A DNA stretch of 64,000 nt. Origin: Pseudomonadota bacterium (GTDB lineage Bacteria; Pseudomonadota; Gammaproteobacteria; Burkholderiales; Burkholderiaceae_E). The stretch lies in NCBI GenBank assembly GCA_023388075.1, contig JAEWGX010000107.1, forward strand, positions 1-64,000, written 5' to 3'. Of this stretch, positions 51,632 to 62,840 are shown piece after piece. Position numbers and translations under genes: made by a program. The notes under the pieces are model-generated. The model saw nothing but the letters and a program-made list of their open reading frames with translations. It had not been told where the DNA came from and did no database searches. The stretch's first letter is position 1; each line of letters opens with the position of its first letter.

Positions 51632-51651
51632 ATACTTTAGGTCTAAAGTAT
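51632..51651. promoter_or_regulatory. Perfect 20-bp palindrome between benE and the TRAP operon
   Basis: ATACTTTAGGTCTAAAGTAT is two 9-bp arms around GT. It overlaps a TATACT -10-like box on the plus strand and lies 43 bp from benE and 94 bp from dctP. The shape is typical of MarR- or GntR-family dimer operators. No regulator gene of these types lies next to it. Confidence 0.6.
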
Positions 51652-51744
51652 CATGTCGACTGAACGCGCCGGGCGGCCCGTTGGAGGGTCCCGGCGGCTT
51701 GTCTGCCAGCGCCGCTCCGCGGCCGCCAACCATCCAGGAAGCAA

Positions 51745-52719
51745 ATGAAACTCCAACGCATTCTCCCGTCGCTGCTGGCCGGTGTCGCGACCGGTCTCGT
51801 CATGGTTTCTGCCCAAGCCCAGGAGGTGACGCTGCGGGCGATCAACGCCTTCCAGGAAGGCACCTACTTCGCGAGCCAATTCGAGGCCTTCGTCAAGCGG
51901 GTCAACGAGGAAGGCAAGGGCCTGGTGAAGATCAACTACATCGGCGGACCGAAGGCCATCCCGACGATGGAGCAGGCCTCCGCGCTGCGCAACGGCGTGG
52001 TGGACCTGGCCAACACCACGGTCGCCTACACCGCCAGCATCGTACCGGAGGGGCTTGCGCTCAACTACGCGACCCTGCCCTTCGCCGAGATCCGCAAGAA
52101 CGGCGGCCTGGAATACCTCAACAAGATCATGCAAGAGAAGGGGCTCTTCTACCTGGCCAAGACCGGCGGGGACATCGGCTACCACGTCTACCTCAACAAG
52201 AAGATCGAGAAGGCCGACCTCTCCGGCCTCAAGATCCGCATCTCGCCGCTCTACCGCGACTTCTTCGCGCAGCTGGGCGCGACCGTCATGCAGACCGCCG
52301 GCGGCGAGGTCTACACCGCGCTCGAGCGCGGCGTGGTCGACGGCTACGGTTGGCCCACTATCGGCATCTTCGATTTCGGGTGGCAGGAGCGGACCAAGTA
52401 TCGGGTCGATCCGAGCTTCTATTCGCTCGAGCTCGGCATCCAGTTCAACGCCCGCAAGTGGGCGAGCCTCACCGCCGAGCAGCGGGCCTTCCTCGAGAAG
52501 ATGGCTCAGTGGATCGAGGAGAAGTCCGCCGCCGACGCGGTCAAGGACGCCGAGGCCGAGCTGAAGAAGCAGGCGGCGGCCGGCATCGAGACGATCAAGC
52601 TGAGCGATGCCGAAGCCAAGCGCTTCCTCGAGATCTCGCAGCAGGCCGGTTGGGCTGCGGTCGCCAAGGCCAGTCCCGCGCACGGCGAGAAGCTGCGCGG
52701 ATTCATGACGGGGAAGTAG
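51745..52719 (+). CDS. TRAP transporter solute-binding protein (DctP family)
   Basis: This 324-residue periplasmic receptor has a signal peptide (ILPSLLAGVATGLVMVSAQAQ) and the DctP fold. It shows VKINYIGGPKAIPTMEQASALRNGVVDLANT, FYLAKTGGDIGYHVYLNKKIEKADLSGLKIR with the substrate-binding arginine, and GGEVYTALERGVVDGYGWPTIGI. Family ligands are mostly organic acids. It is followed by the two membrane subunits, so this is a complete TRAP system. Its promoter region contains the 20-bp palindrome. The ligand is not predictable; sharing that operator with benE suggests an aromatic or other carboxylate. Confidence 0.85.
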   Translation: MKLQRILPSLLAGVATGLVMVSAQAQEVTLRAINAFQEGTYFASQFEAFVKRVNEEGKGLVKINYIGGPKAIPTMEQASALRNGVVDLANTTVAYTASIVPEGLALNYATLPFAEIRKNGGLEYLNKIMQEKGLFYLAKTGGDIGYHVYLNKKIEKADLSGLKIRISPLYRDFFAQLGATVMQTAGGEVYTALERGVVDGYGWPTIGIFDFGWQERTKYRVDPSFYSLELGIQFNARKWASLTAEQRAFLEKMAQWIEEKSAADAVKDAEAELKKQAAAGIETIKLSDAEAKRFLEISQQAGWAAVAKASPAHGEKLRGFMTGK

Positions 52720-52747
52720 GCGCGCGACACTCCATGCCGGAGTCCGC

Positions 52748-53359
52748 ATGACTCGCTCGCTGCCGACCCGGCTGTATCGCCTGCTGCTTGACGCCTGCGG
52801 GGTGGCGGCGGGCGCGCTGGTCGGCGCGATGACCTTCCTGGTGGGCTACGACGTCCTTGCCCGCAACCTCGGCTGGGGCAGCGTGGTGTGGGTGATGGAC
52901 ATCACGGAGTACATGCTGCCGCTCGCCACCTGCCTTGCGGCCCCGTGGCTCATGTACCAGAACATGCACATCCGGTTGGATGTGCTGAACATGGTGCTGT
53001 CGCCGCGCACCCTCGCCACGATCGACCGGGTGGCCTCCCTGATCGGCGCGGTGGTGAGCGTGGCCATCACCTGGTATGCGTTTGCAGTCATCGCCGACAG
53101 TCGCGCGGCTGCTTCCATCGTGATGAAGACGATCATCTTCCCGGAGTGGTGGGTGTACATACCGGTCCCGTTCGGGTTCGGCCTGCTCGCGGTGGAATGC
53201 ATCCGGCGGCTGCTCTTCGGACCCGGGGTACCGCTTGGAACGGTGGACTCGCCCGACCTGACCGCGGTCCACGCGCCCGGCCCCGATTCGCCCGAGACCG
53301 GCGGAGGACGCGCTTCTGCCGCCGATTCGCCGGCACCACCGGACGGCGGATCGCGATGA
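52748..53359 (+). CDS. TRAP transporter small membrane subunit (DctQ)
   Basis: This 203-residue inner-membrane protein has four helices (LLLDACGVAAGALVGAMTFLVGYDV, then VMDITEYMLPLATCLAAPWLMYQNMHIRLDV, and so on), typical of DctQ. It stabilises the large permease and docks the binding protein. The last 40 residues (PDSPETGGGRASAADSPAPP) are a disordered Pro- and Ser-rich tail that DctQ proteins normally lack. It starts 28 bp after dctP and overlaps dctM by four bases. Confidence 0.85.
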   Translation: MTRSLPTRLYRLLLDACGVAAGALVGAMTFLVGYDVLARNLGWGSVVWVMDITEYMLPLATCLAAPWLMYQNMHIRLDVLNMVLSPRTLATIDRVASLIGAVVSVAITWYAFAVIADSRAAASIVMKTIIFPEWWVYIPVPFGFGLLAVECIRRLLFGPGVPLGTVDSPDLTAVHAPGPDSPETGGGRASAADSPAPPDGGSR

Positions 53360-54678
53360 TCTGGTGGCAAACGCTTCTCCTGTTGTTCGGGTTGCTCACC
53401 GTCCTGCTGCTGGTCGGAGTGCCGGCGGGATTCGCGTTCCTGGCGATCAACCTGGTGGGCGCGCTGCTCTACCTCGGGGGCGAGCCGGGGCTGATGCAGG
53501 TCGTGCGCAACGCGGTCGCCTCGGTCACCAATTTCTCGCTCACGCCCATCCCGTTCTTCCTGCTCATGGGCGAAGTGCTTTTCCACACCGGTCTTGCAAT
53601 GAAGGCGATCGACGCCTTCGACCGCGCGATCCACAGCGTACCGGCGAGGTTGTCCGTGATCGCGGTGGTGGCCGGTACGGTCTTCTCCGCGATTTCCGGA
53701 TCCACGATCGGCACCACCGCCCTGCTCGGCAGCCTGCTGCTGCCGCAGATGCTCCGCCGCGGCTACCACCCGCGCATCTCCATGGGGCCCATCATGGCGA
53801 TCGGCGCGGTGGACATGCTGATACCGCCCTCGGCGCTGACCGTGCTGCTGGGCAGCCTGGCCGGCATCTCGATCTCCGGGCTCCTTCTCGCAGGCGTGGT
53901 GCCGGGAGTCCTGCTCGCCACGGTCTTCGTCGCCTACATCATGCTGCGGGCCTGGATGAATCCGTCGCTCGCCCCTTCCTTCCAGGTGGAGCAGTATCGG
54001 GGATGGGCGCGCTGGAAGCCGATGGTGGTCCATGTCACGCCCCTTGTCCTGATCTTCGTGCTCGTCGTGGTGGGCATGTCCGCCGGCTGGGCGACACCGA
54101 CCGAGTCCGCGGCGCTGGGCGCGGTGGCGACCATAGCGGTGTGCGCGGCCTACCGCAGCCTCACCCTGAAGAACCTCGCCAAGGCGTTGACCGGCACCGC
54201 GGCGATCTCCTTCACGATCCTGTTCATCATCGTCGGCGCCACCACCTTCTCCCAGATCCTCGCGTTCTCCGGAGCGATCGACGGGCTGGTGTCGCTGGTG
54301 CAGGGTTCCGACCTTGCCTCGTGGCAGGTGCTTTCGCTGATGATGCTGATCCTGCTGTTCCTCGGCTGCTTCGTCGACCAGATCAGCATGATGCTGATGA
54401 CCTTGCCGTTCTACATGCCGCTGGTCGCGCACTTCGGCTGGGATCCGCTCTGGTTCGGTGTGATGTACCTGATCTGCATGCAGCTCGGCCTGCTCACGCC
54501 GCCCTTCGGCATGCTCCTCTTCACCATGCGCAGCGTCGCGCCGGCCGGGATCCAGACGAGCGAGATCTTCGCCTCGGTCCTGCCCTACGTCGCCTTCGGC
54601 GTCCTGCTGCTGATCGCGGTGGCATTCATTCCGGGGCTGGCGACCGCCGTGCCCGCCTGGCTCCTGGGCGGCGGCTGA
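53356..54678 (+). CDS. TRAP transporter large permease (DctM)
   Basis: This 440-residue sodium-coupled permease has about twelve helices. It shows LLVGVPAGFAFLAINLVGALL, LTPIPFFLLMGEVLFHTGLAMKAIDAFDR, the substrate-region GSTIGTTALLGSLLLPQMLRRGYHPRI with SGS-type loop, IPPSALTVLLGSLAGISISGLLLAGVVPG and PTESAALGAV. It moves the ligand of the DctP receptor across the inner membrane. The start overlaps the dctQ stop (ATGA). After its stop, 244 bp of GC-rich sequence follow in which I see no gene or clear terminator. Confidence 0.9.
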   Translation: MIWWQTLLLLFGLLTVLLLVGVPAGFAFLAINLVGALLYLGGEPGLMQVVRNAVASVTNFSLTPIPFFLLMGEVLFHTGLAMKAIDAFDRAIHSVPARLSVIAVVAGTVFSAISGSTIGTTALLGSLLLPQMLRRGYHPRISMGPIMAIGAVDMLIPPSALTVLLGSLAGISISGLLLAGVVPGVLLATVFVAYIMLRAWMNPSLAPSFQVEQYRGWARWKPMVVHVTPLVLIFVLVVVGMSAGWATPTESAALGAVATIAVCAAYRSLTLKNLAKALTGTAAISFTILFIIVGATTFSQILAFSGAIDGLVSLVQGSDLASWQVLSLMMLILLFLGCFVDQISMMLMTLPFYMPLVAHFGWDPLWFGVMYLICMQLGLLTPPFGMLLFTMRSVAPAGIQTSEIFASVLPYVAFGVLLLIAVAFIPGLATAVPAWLLGGG

Positions 54679-54922
54679 GGCCTGCCGGATTCACCGCCAC
54701 CCTCCCGGGGGACCCGAACCATGGGCCGGTGCGGCCCCCAGGCGACAGTGCCGGCGCCGTCCATCGGCCGGCAGGTCCCCCAGGCGTCGCGGGGGGCGCC
54801 GGGACAGGCGATTGGAGGGACGATGACGCATCCGCGGACGCGGCGTCACCGAGGCGCGCGAGCCGCGAGCACCGCAGGCCCTTCGGCCCGCGTGGACCGC
54901 ACGCCGCAACCTCAGCGACACG

Positions 54923-55822
54923 ATGTTCTTCCAGTTCGAACCCTGGCTGGCCCAGCTGCATTGGACCTTCTCCGGCGAGGCTGGCCGCCTCCTGGTGACT
55001 TTCCTCGTCCTCGCGGCCGGCGCGGCCGGCCTCAAGGCGGCGCAGCGCTACCTCGGCGGGCATGTCGACGACCGGCCGAACTCCCGCGACCGCGCCCGCC
55101 GCCGCTACCTCTGGGTGCGCAACGTGATCGGCGTGGCCTGCGTGCTGGCGATCTGCACCATCTGGGCGTCGAAGCTCTCCGGCCTCGCGCTGTCGCTCGC
55201 GGCGGTGGCAGGCGCGATCCTGATCGTCAGCAAGGAGATGCTGCTCTGCGGCTTGGGCTACGTCTTCATCACGTTCAGCCGATCGTTCAATGTCGGCGAC
55301 TTCATCGAGGTGGGCACCGCAGGCGGGCAGGTCCTGGACGTCGACCTCTTCGCCACCACGCTGATGGAGACCGGCGCCATGCACCACTTCACCGGGCGTC
55401 GCCTGTCGGTCCCCAACGCGAGCTTCTTCACCACGCCGGTGCGCAACCTCTCGACCACGGGCCACTTCGTGGTGGACACGCTGAGCCTCACCATACCGTT
55501 CGACTTCGACCTGCGCCGGGTCGAGGCGCTCGCGCTCGAGTCTGCCCGGGCCGTCTGCAGCGACTGGCAGGCCGACGCATTGCGTCACATGGAGCGACTT
55601 GGGGCGGTCGAGCTGGTTGCGTTGCCGAACGCGGAGCCAAAGGCGATCTTCGAGCCGGTGGACGCGAAGGAATCGAACCTGCTGATCCGCTTCGCCTGCC
55701 CGGCACAACGGCGGGCGGCGGCCAAGCAGGAACTGATGAAGGCCTTCTGGGGCCGGCTCGCCACCGAAGGGCTCATCGGGGCCAGGCGCGATCTGCCGGC
55801 GACCGTTCCGGAAGACGCCTAG
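54923..55822 (+). CDS. MscS-family mechanosensitive ion channel
   Basis: This 299-residue small-conductance channel protein has about three N-terminal helices (LLVTFLVLAAGAAGL, NVIGVACVLAICTIWAS, LALSLAAVAGAILIVSKEMLLCGLGYVFITF). The pore helix is rich in Ala and Gly as in MscS, followed by the beta domain SFNVGDFIEVGTAGGQVLDVDLFATTLMET and VPNASFFTTPVRNLS. It opens under membrane tension and protects against osmotic shock. The C-terminal cytosolic domain is of normal size. Its stop overlaps the convergent lipoprotein gene's stop by four bases. Confidence 0.85.
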   Translation: MFFQFEPWLAQLHWTFSGEAGRLLVTFLVLAAGAAGLKAAQRYLGGHVDDRPNSRDRARRRYLWVRNVIGVACVLAICTIWASKLSGLALSLAAVAGAILIVSKEMLLCGLGYVFITFSRSFNVGDFIEVGTAGGQVLDVDLFATTLMETGAMHHFTGRRLSVPNASFFTTPVRNLSTTGHFVVDTLSLTIPFDFDLRRVEALALESARAVCSDWQADALRHMERLGAVELVALPNAEPKAIFEPVDAKESNLLIRFACPAQRRAAAKQELMKAFWGRLATEGLIGARRDLPATVPEDA

Positions 55823-56112
55823 AACCGGTGGTAGGGACGCCCGTGGTAGCGCGGTCCGGAGCCGCGGCCGTCGTAGCGCGGCGCATGACGGGGTGCATAG
55901 CGGGGCGCATGGTAGTGGCGCGGCGGCGGCACGCGATAGTGGTAGTGCCCGTAGAACCCGAATGGATTCACCACCACGGCCGGGGGCGGCGTCACGACAA
56001 CGGGCGCCGGCGTGACGATCCCGCCGTCGGGGGTGGCGTAGACGGCGCAACCGCTCGTCACCACGACCGCCACCAGCGCCAGACAGACTCTCAGCCCACG
56101 ACCGATCTGCAT
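55819..56112 (-). CDS. Small lipoprotein rich in His, Tyr, Pro and Arg
   Basis: This 97-residue protein has a lipoprotein signal (VCLALVAVVVTSGC, cysteine at residue 22), a Pro- and Val-rich linker (TPAPVVVTPPPAVVV) and a tail dominated by His, Tyr, Arg and Pro (GHYHYRVPPPRHYH, then YAPRHAPRYDGRG). The tail could bind metal ions or peptidoglycan-associated partners, but the family is not assigned. Similar short secreted proteins are common in Burkholderiales. It has its own upstream region of 140 bp shared with no other start. Confidence 0.65.
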   Translation of the reverse strand: MQIGRGLRVCLALVAVVVTSGCAVYATPDGGIVTPAPVVVTPPPAVVVNPFGFYGHYHYRVPPPRHYHAPRYAPRHAPRYDGRGSGPRYHGRPYHRF

Positions 56113-56252
56113 TTATCCCGCTCCCTGCGCCCATCGCGCTTCTTACACGATTAACGCGCCCGAAGCGCGAGGGCTGACCCGGGAAGGTTAGCGCCCGGTA
56201 AAGTTTCGTTGCCGTCGGTGCGCCGTCTTCACGATATCTTCACGATCCGGAC

Positions 56253-57020
56253 TCAGGACTCCCGCGGCGCCCGCTTCTGCATGAACGCCGCCATGGCCTC
56301 CCGCGCGGCCGGCTCCTTGAGCATCCGCATGAAGGTGGCGCTCTCGTCGTCGATCGCGCGGGCGACCTGCGCCGCCAACGGCGCGCGCATCAGGCGCTTG
56401 GTCTCCAGGAGCGACGAAAGCGGAAGCCGCGCGAGAGCCCGCGCCCGAGCGGCGGCGAAGTCCAGCACTTCCGCGGCCGGCAGCACATGGTTCACCAACC
56501 CCACCGCCTCGGCCTTGCGGGCGTCGAACGGCTCGCCGAAGAGCAGCAGCTCGGCCGCGCGCGCGTAGCCGGCCAGGGCCGGCAGCAACACGGTGCTGCC
56601 CGCTTCCGGGCAGATGCCGAGCTTGACGAACGGAAGGCTGAAGGTGGCGTCTTCCGCCGCGCAGACCAGCTCGCAGTGCATCAGCATCGTGGTGCCGATG
56701 CCGATGGCCGCTCCGGTTACCGCGGCGATCAGCGGCTTCGGAAAAGTGCCGAGCGTCGTGAGAAAGCGGTAGGTCGGGCTGTCCTTCCCGGATGGCGGAT
56801 CGGCCAGGAAATCGCCGACGTCGTTCCCGGCGCTGAAGACTTCCGGACGGCCGTGCAGCAGCACCACCTTGATGCCGGGATCTCCGGCAGCTTCGGTCAG
56901 CGCGTCGGCCAGCGCCGCGTACATCGCCACGGTGATCGCGTTGCGCCGCTCCGGGCGGTCGAAGCCGACCCGCAGCACCGCGCCGTCGAGCTGGCGGGTG
57001 ATGTGGCTGCCCGAGCTCAT
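56253..57020 (-). CDS. Enoyl-CoA hydratase/isomerase (crotonase family)
   Basis: This 255-residue crotonase-fold enzyme has the CoA-binding and oxyanion loops VLLHGRPEVFSAGNDVGDFL and AAVTGAAIGIGTTMLMHCELVCAAEDATFSLPFVKLGICPEAGST. The second catalytic position reads as E in CPEAG, whereas the first (normally E in the GIGTT region) is not obvious. It may therefore be an isomerase or a hydratase of limited activity. It is the last gene of the beta-oxidation operon and overlaps the thiolase stop by four bases. It would act on enoyl-CoA intermediates in the cytosol. Confidence 0.85.
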   Translation of the reverse strand: MSSGSHITRQLDGAVLRVGFDRPERRNAITVAMYAALADALTEAAGDPGIKVVLLHGRPEVFSAGNDVGDFLADPPSGKDSPTYRFLTTLGTFPKPLIAAVTGAAIGIGTTMLMHCELVCAAEDATFSLPFVKLGICPEAGSTVLLPALAGYARAAELLLFGEPFDARKAEAVGLVNHVLPAAEVLDFAAARARALARLPLSSLLETKRLMRAPLAAQVARAIDDESATFMRMLKEPAAREAMAAFMQKRAPRES

Positions 57021-58213
57021 GCGCGCTCCAGGATGCCGGCCGCGCCCATCCCGGTGCCGACGCACATCGTCACCATGCCGTACTTGAGCTGGTGCCGGCG
57101 CAGCGCATGGACCACCGTCGCGGCCCGGATCGCACCGGTCGCGCCGAGCGGATGGCCGCGGGCGATGGCGCCGCCAAGCGGATTGACCTTCTCCGGGTCC
57201 AGCCCGAGATCGCGGATCACGGCGAGGGCCTGCGCCGCAAAGGCCTCGTTGAGCTCGATCCAGCCCAGGTCGTCCTGCTTGAGCCCCGCCGTCTTCAAGG
57301 CTGCCGGGATCGCCTCCTTGGGTCCGATGCCCATGATCTCCGGCGGCACGCCGCGAACCGAGAACGCGACGAAGCGGGCCAGCGGCTTCAGGTCGAACTG
57401 CTTCAGGACCCGCTCCGACACGACGATCAGCGCGCCGGCGCCATCCGAGGTCTGCGAGCTGTTGCCCGCCGTGACGCTTCCCTTCGCGGCAAATGCCGGG
57501 CGCAGCTTCGCGAGCGCCTCCATGCTGGTGTCCGCGCGCGGGCCTTCGTCGGCCGTGACCGTGCGCGTCCTGACGTCGACCGTGCCGTTCTGCAGGTCCG
57601 CGATCCGGTCCAGCACCTCGACCGGCACCGTCTCGTCGTCGAACTCGCCCTTCTCCTGGGCCGCGATCGACTTGCGATGCGACGCAAGCGCGAAGGCGTC
57701 CTGGTCCTCGCGGGAGACCTTCCACTGGCTCGCCACCTTCTCCGCGGTCAGGCCCATGCCGTAGGCAATGCCGACGTTCTCGTCCTGCTCGAAGATGCGC
57801 TGGTTCATCGAGGGCCGGTTGCCCATCATCGGCACCATGCTCATCGACTCCGTGCCACCGGCGATCATCACGTCGGCCTCGCCGACCCGGATACGGTCCG
57901 CCGCCATCGCGAGCGCGGTGATGCCGGACGCGCAGAACCGGTTGACCGTGACACCGGCCACCGTCTTGGGCAGCCCGGCCAGCAGCACCGAGAGGCGCGC
58001 GACGTTGAGCCCCTGCTCGGCCTCCGGAATGGCGCAGCCGATGATCGCGTCCTCGATCTGCTGCGGGTCCAGCGAAGGGACCTGGGCCAGCGCGCCGCGG
58101 ATGGCCGTGACCAGCAGGTCGTCGGGCCGGGTGTTGCGAAACACGCCGCGTGGCGCCTTGCCGATCGGCGTGCGCGCGGCGGCTACGATGAATGCGTCCT
58201 GGACTTGTCTCAT
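57017..58213 (-). CDS. fadA: Acetyl-CoA acyltransferase (thiolase, FadA type)
   Basis: This 398-residue thiolase has the catalytic residues C94 (NRFCASGI), H354 (ARGHPLGATG) and C384 (TMCVGTGMG). It cleaves 3-oxoacyl-CoA with CoA to acetyl-CoA and a shortened acyl-CoA, the last step of beta-oxidation. The opening DAFIVAAARTPIGKAPRG and the VNPLGGAIARG region are those of the FadA-type degradative enzymes. It lies 36 bp after the FadB gene and is coupled to the hydratase downstream. It is expected to work as a complex with FadB. Confidence 0.9.
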   Translation of the reverse strand: MRQVQDAFIVAAARTPIGKAPRGVFRNTRPDDLLVTAIRGALAQVPSLDPQQIEDAIIGCAIPEAEQGLNVARLSVLLAGLPKTVAGVTVNRFCASGITALAMAADRIRVGEADVMIAGGTESMSMVPMMGNRPSMNQRIFEQDENVGIAYGMGLTAEKVASQWKVSREDQDAFALASHRKSIAAQEKGEFDDETVPVEVLDRIADLQNGTVDVRTRTVTADEGPRADTSMEALAKLRPAFAAKGSVTAGNSSQTSDGAGALIVVSERVLKQFDLKPLARFVAFSVRGVPPEIMGIGPKEAIPAALKTAGLKQDDLGWIELNEAFAAQALAVIRDLGLDPEKVNPLGGAIARGHPLGATGAIRAATVVHALRRHQLKYGMVTMCVGTGMGAAGILERA

Positions 58214-58249
58214 CAGCTTTCTCCTGGTCTCTGTAACCCGGCGGTTGGC

Positions 58250-60673
<2,424 letters not shown>

Positions 60674-60740
60674 TTGCGATCTCCGTTGCTGGTTCGTTGC
60701 CGCCGGCCGCCGCCTCGCGCGGCGCCGCGGAAGTTGCCGG

Positions 60741-60986
60741 TCACTGCTCGCGGATCCAGGTCCGGGTGCGACCGAAGAGCGCCACCCCGACGAATCCGCG
60801 CACCTCCAGCCTGCTGCCGTCGTCGGACAGCCTGGCCTTGGCCCGGTAGGCCTTGCCGTTGCCCGGGTCCAGGATCTCGCCGCCCGCCCAGCCGGCATCG
60901 GTGGCTCTCAACCCCTTCAGGATGGTCATTCCCACGATCGGCTGGTCCTTTCGCTCGTCCGTGCAATGCTCGCACACCGGATCGGG
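60741..60986 (-). pseudogene. Truncated DUF2147 protein
   Basis: About 80 codons read DPVCEHCTDERKDQPIVGMT, then [16 protein letters not shown] and [19 protein letters not shown], which is the C-terminal half of the DUF2147 family. These are secreted proteins of roughly 120-150 residues with a signal peptide, and the first half is missing. Upstream in frame a stop is met, and then the end of the acyl-CoA dehydrogenase gene at 61002. A GTG at 60977 could start a 78-residue product, but without signal peptide or the first strands it is unlikely to work. Within a beta-oxidation operon it looks like a stranded fragment. Confidence 0.65.
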
Positions 60987-61001
60987 CCGCGTTCCCCATG
61001 A

Positions 61002-62789
61002 TCAGAACAGCTCCGCGGGCATGTCCATCAGCGTCGCCGAGCCGGCGCGAGCGCTGCGGATGAGCGACGCCGTCTCCGGCTGCAGCTTCGCGAAGTAGAA
61101 CCGGGCGGTAGCGAGCTTGGACTGGTAGAAGGGATCGCCGGAATCCTGGTGTGCCAGGGCGACCTGCGCCATGCGCGCCCAGAAGTAGGAGAGGACCAGA
61201 TGCCCGATCACGCGGAGGTAGTCCACCGCCGCCGCGCCGGCCTCGTCCGGGTTGCCCATGGCCTTCATGCCGATCTCCATCGTCAGCTTCTCGACCTTGC
61301 CGGCGAGGTCCGCCAGCGGATTGACGAACTCCGCCATCTCCTCGCGGTGGCCTTCCGCCTCGATCATCGCCTTCACCCGCTCCCCGAAGCGGCGCAGCTT
61401 CGCACCGCTGTCCTGCAGGACCTTGCGGCCCAGCAGGTCGAGCGACTGGATCGTGTTGGTGCCCTCGTAGATCATGTTGATCCGGGCATCCCGCACGTAC
61501 TGTTCCATTCCCCATTCGCGGATATACCCGTGCCCGCCGTAGACCTGCATGGCCAGGTTGGTCGTGAGAAAGCCGCTGTCGGTGATGAAGGCCTTGACCA
61601 CCGGGGTGAGCAGCGCGAGCAGGTCGCCGGCCTCCTCGCGCACGTCCTGGTCGGGGTGTCCTTCGGCGCGGTCCGCCTCGATCGCCATCCACACCGCGAA
61701 TGCCCGGCAGCCTTCGGTGTAGGCCTTCTGCGTGAGCAGCATGCGGCGCACGTCGGGGTGCACGATGATGGGGTCGGCGGGCTGATCCGGCGCCTTCGGG
61801 CCGGTGAGGCTGCGCGATTGCAGCCGCTCGCGCGCATAGGCGACCGAGTTCTGGTACGCGACCTCCATCAGGCCGAGCGTCTGCAGCCCGACGCCGATCC
61901 GCGCCGCGTTCATCATCACGAACATCGCCTGCAGGCCGCGGTTGGGCTCGCCCACCAGCCAGCCCGTCGCGCCGTCCAGGTCCATCGCGCAGGTGGCATT
62001 GCCGTGAATGCCCATCTTCTCCTCGAGTCGCGAGCAGCGTATGCCGTTGCGAGCGCCGGGCCTGCCCTCACCGTCCGGGACGAACTTGGGCACGAGGAAG
62101 AGCGAGATGCCCTTGGTGCCCTGCGGCGCGTCGGGAAGTCGGGCCAGCACCAGGTGCACGATGTTCTCGGCCAGGTCGTGCTCGCCCGAGGAGATGAAGA
62201 TCTTGGCCCCGGTGATGCGATGGCTGCCGTCGGCCTGCGGCTCCGCGCGGGTTCTCAGCATGCCGAGGTCGGTGCCGCAGTGCGCCTCCGTGAGGCACAT
62301 GGTGCCGGTCCACTCGCCCGAGACCAGCTTCGGCAGGTAGGTCGCCTTCTGCTCGGGCGTACCGTGGGCGCGCAGGCAGTCGTAGGCGCCATGGGTCAGC
62401 CCGGGATACATCGTCCAGGCCTGGTTCGCGGAGTTCATCATCTCCTGGAAAGGCATGCCGACGGCATAGGGCAGCCCCTGACCGCCAAGCTCGGGATCGC
62501 AGGTGAGCGTGGGCCAGCCGCCCGCCTTGAACTGCTCCCAGGCCTCCTTGAAGCCCTTGGGCGTGCGCACGACGCCGTCGCCCTCGTAGTGACAGCCTTC
62601 CTCGTCGCCTGACCGGTTGAGCGGGAAGAGCACCTCCGCGCAGAACTTGCCGCCCTCTTCCAGCACCTGGTCGATCAGCTCGCGCGTCACCTCGGCATGC
62701 GCCGGCAGCTCGGCAAGGTTCGCCTGGGCATCCAGCAACTCGTGCAACACGAACTGGAAATCTCTCAGCGGCGGGGTGTACTGCGACAT
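61002..62789 (-). CDS. Acyl-CoA dehydrogenase, large (C-terminal-extended) type
   Basis: This 595-residue FAD-dependent enzyme starts beta-oxidation by oxidising acyl-CoA to enoyl-CoA. It shows TGTMCLTEAHCGTDLGMLRT and GTKGISLFLVPKF in the FAD- and substrate-binding middle domain, the catalytic base E442 in NMIYEGTNTIQSLDLLGRK, and a C-terminal extension of about 130 residues seen in the DUF1974/FadE-like or AcdA-large class. ATG 62789 follows AAGGAGCTTGTCC. It is the first enzyme gene after TetR, then come the DUF2147 remnant, FadB, FadA and the hydratase. Electrons would pass to electron-transfer flavoprotein, not in the window. Confidence 0.88.
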   Translation of the reverse strand: MSQYTPPLRDFQFVLHELLDAQANLAELPAHAEVTRELIDQVLEEGGKFCAEVLFPLNRSGDEEGCHYEGDGVVRTPKGFKEAWEQFKAGGWPTLTCDPELGGQGLPYAVGMPFQEMMNSANQAWTMYPGLTHGAYDCLRAHGTPEQKATYLPKLVSGEWTGTMCLTEAHCGTDLGMLRTRAEPQADGSHRITGAKIFISSGEHDLAENIVHLVLARLPDAPQGTKGISLFLVPKFVPDGEGRPGARNGIRCSRLEEKMGIHGNATCAMDLDGATGWLVGEPNRGLQAMFVMMNAARIGVGLQTLGLMEVAYQNSVAYARERLQSRSLTGPKAPDQPADPIIVHPDVRRMLLTQKAYTEGCRAFAVWMAIEADRAEGHPDQDVREEAGDLLALLTPVVKAFITDSGFLTTNLAMQVYGGHGYIREWGMEQYVRDARINMIYEGTNTIQSLDLLGRKVLQDSGAKLRRFGERVKAMIEAEGHREEMAEFVNPLADLAGKVEKLTMEIGMKAMGNPDEAGAAAVDYLRVIGHLVLSYFWARMAQVALAHQDSGDPFYQSKLATARFYFAKLQPETASLIRSARAGSATLMDMPAELF

Positions 62790-62840
62790 GGACAAGCTCC
62801 TTGGTCGGACGGCGTGATGGCGTTGATGGGGTTCGTCGGG

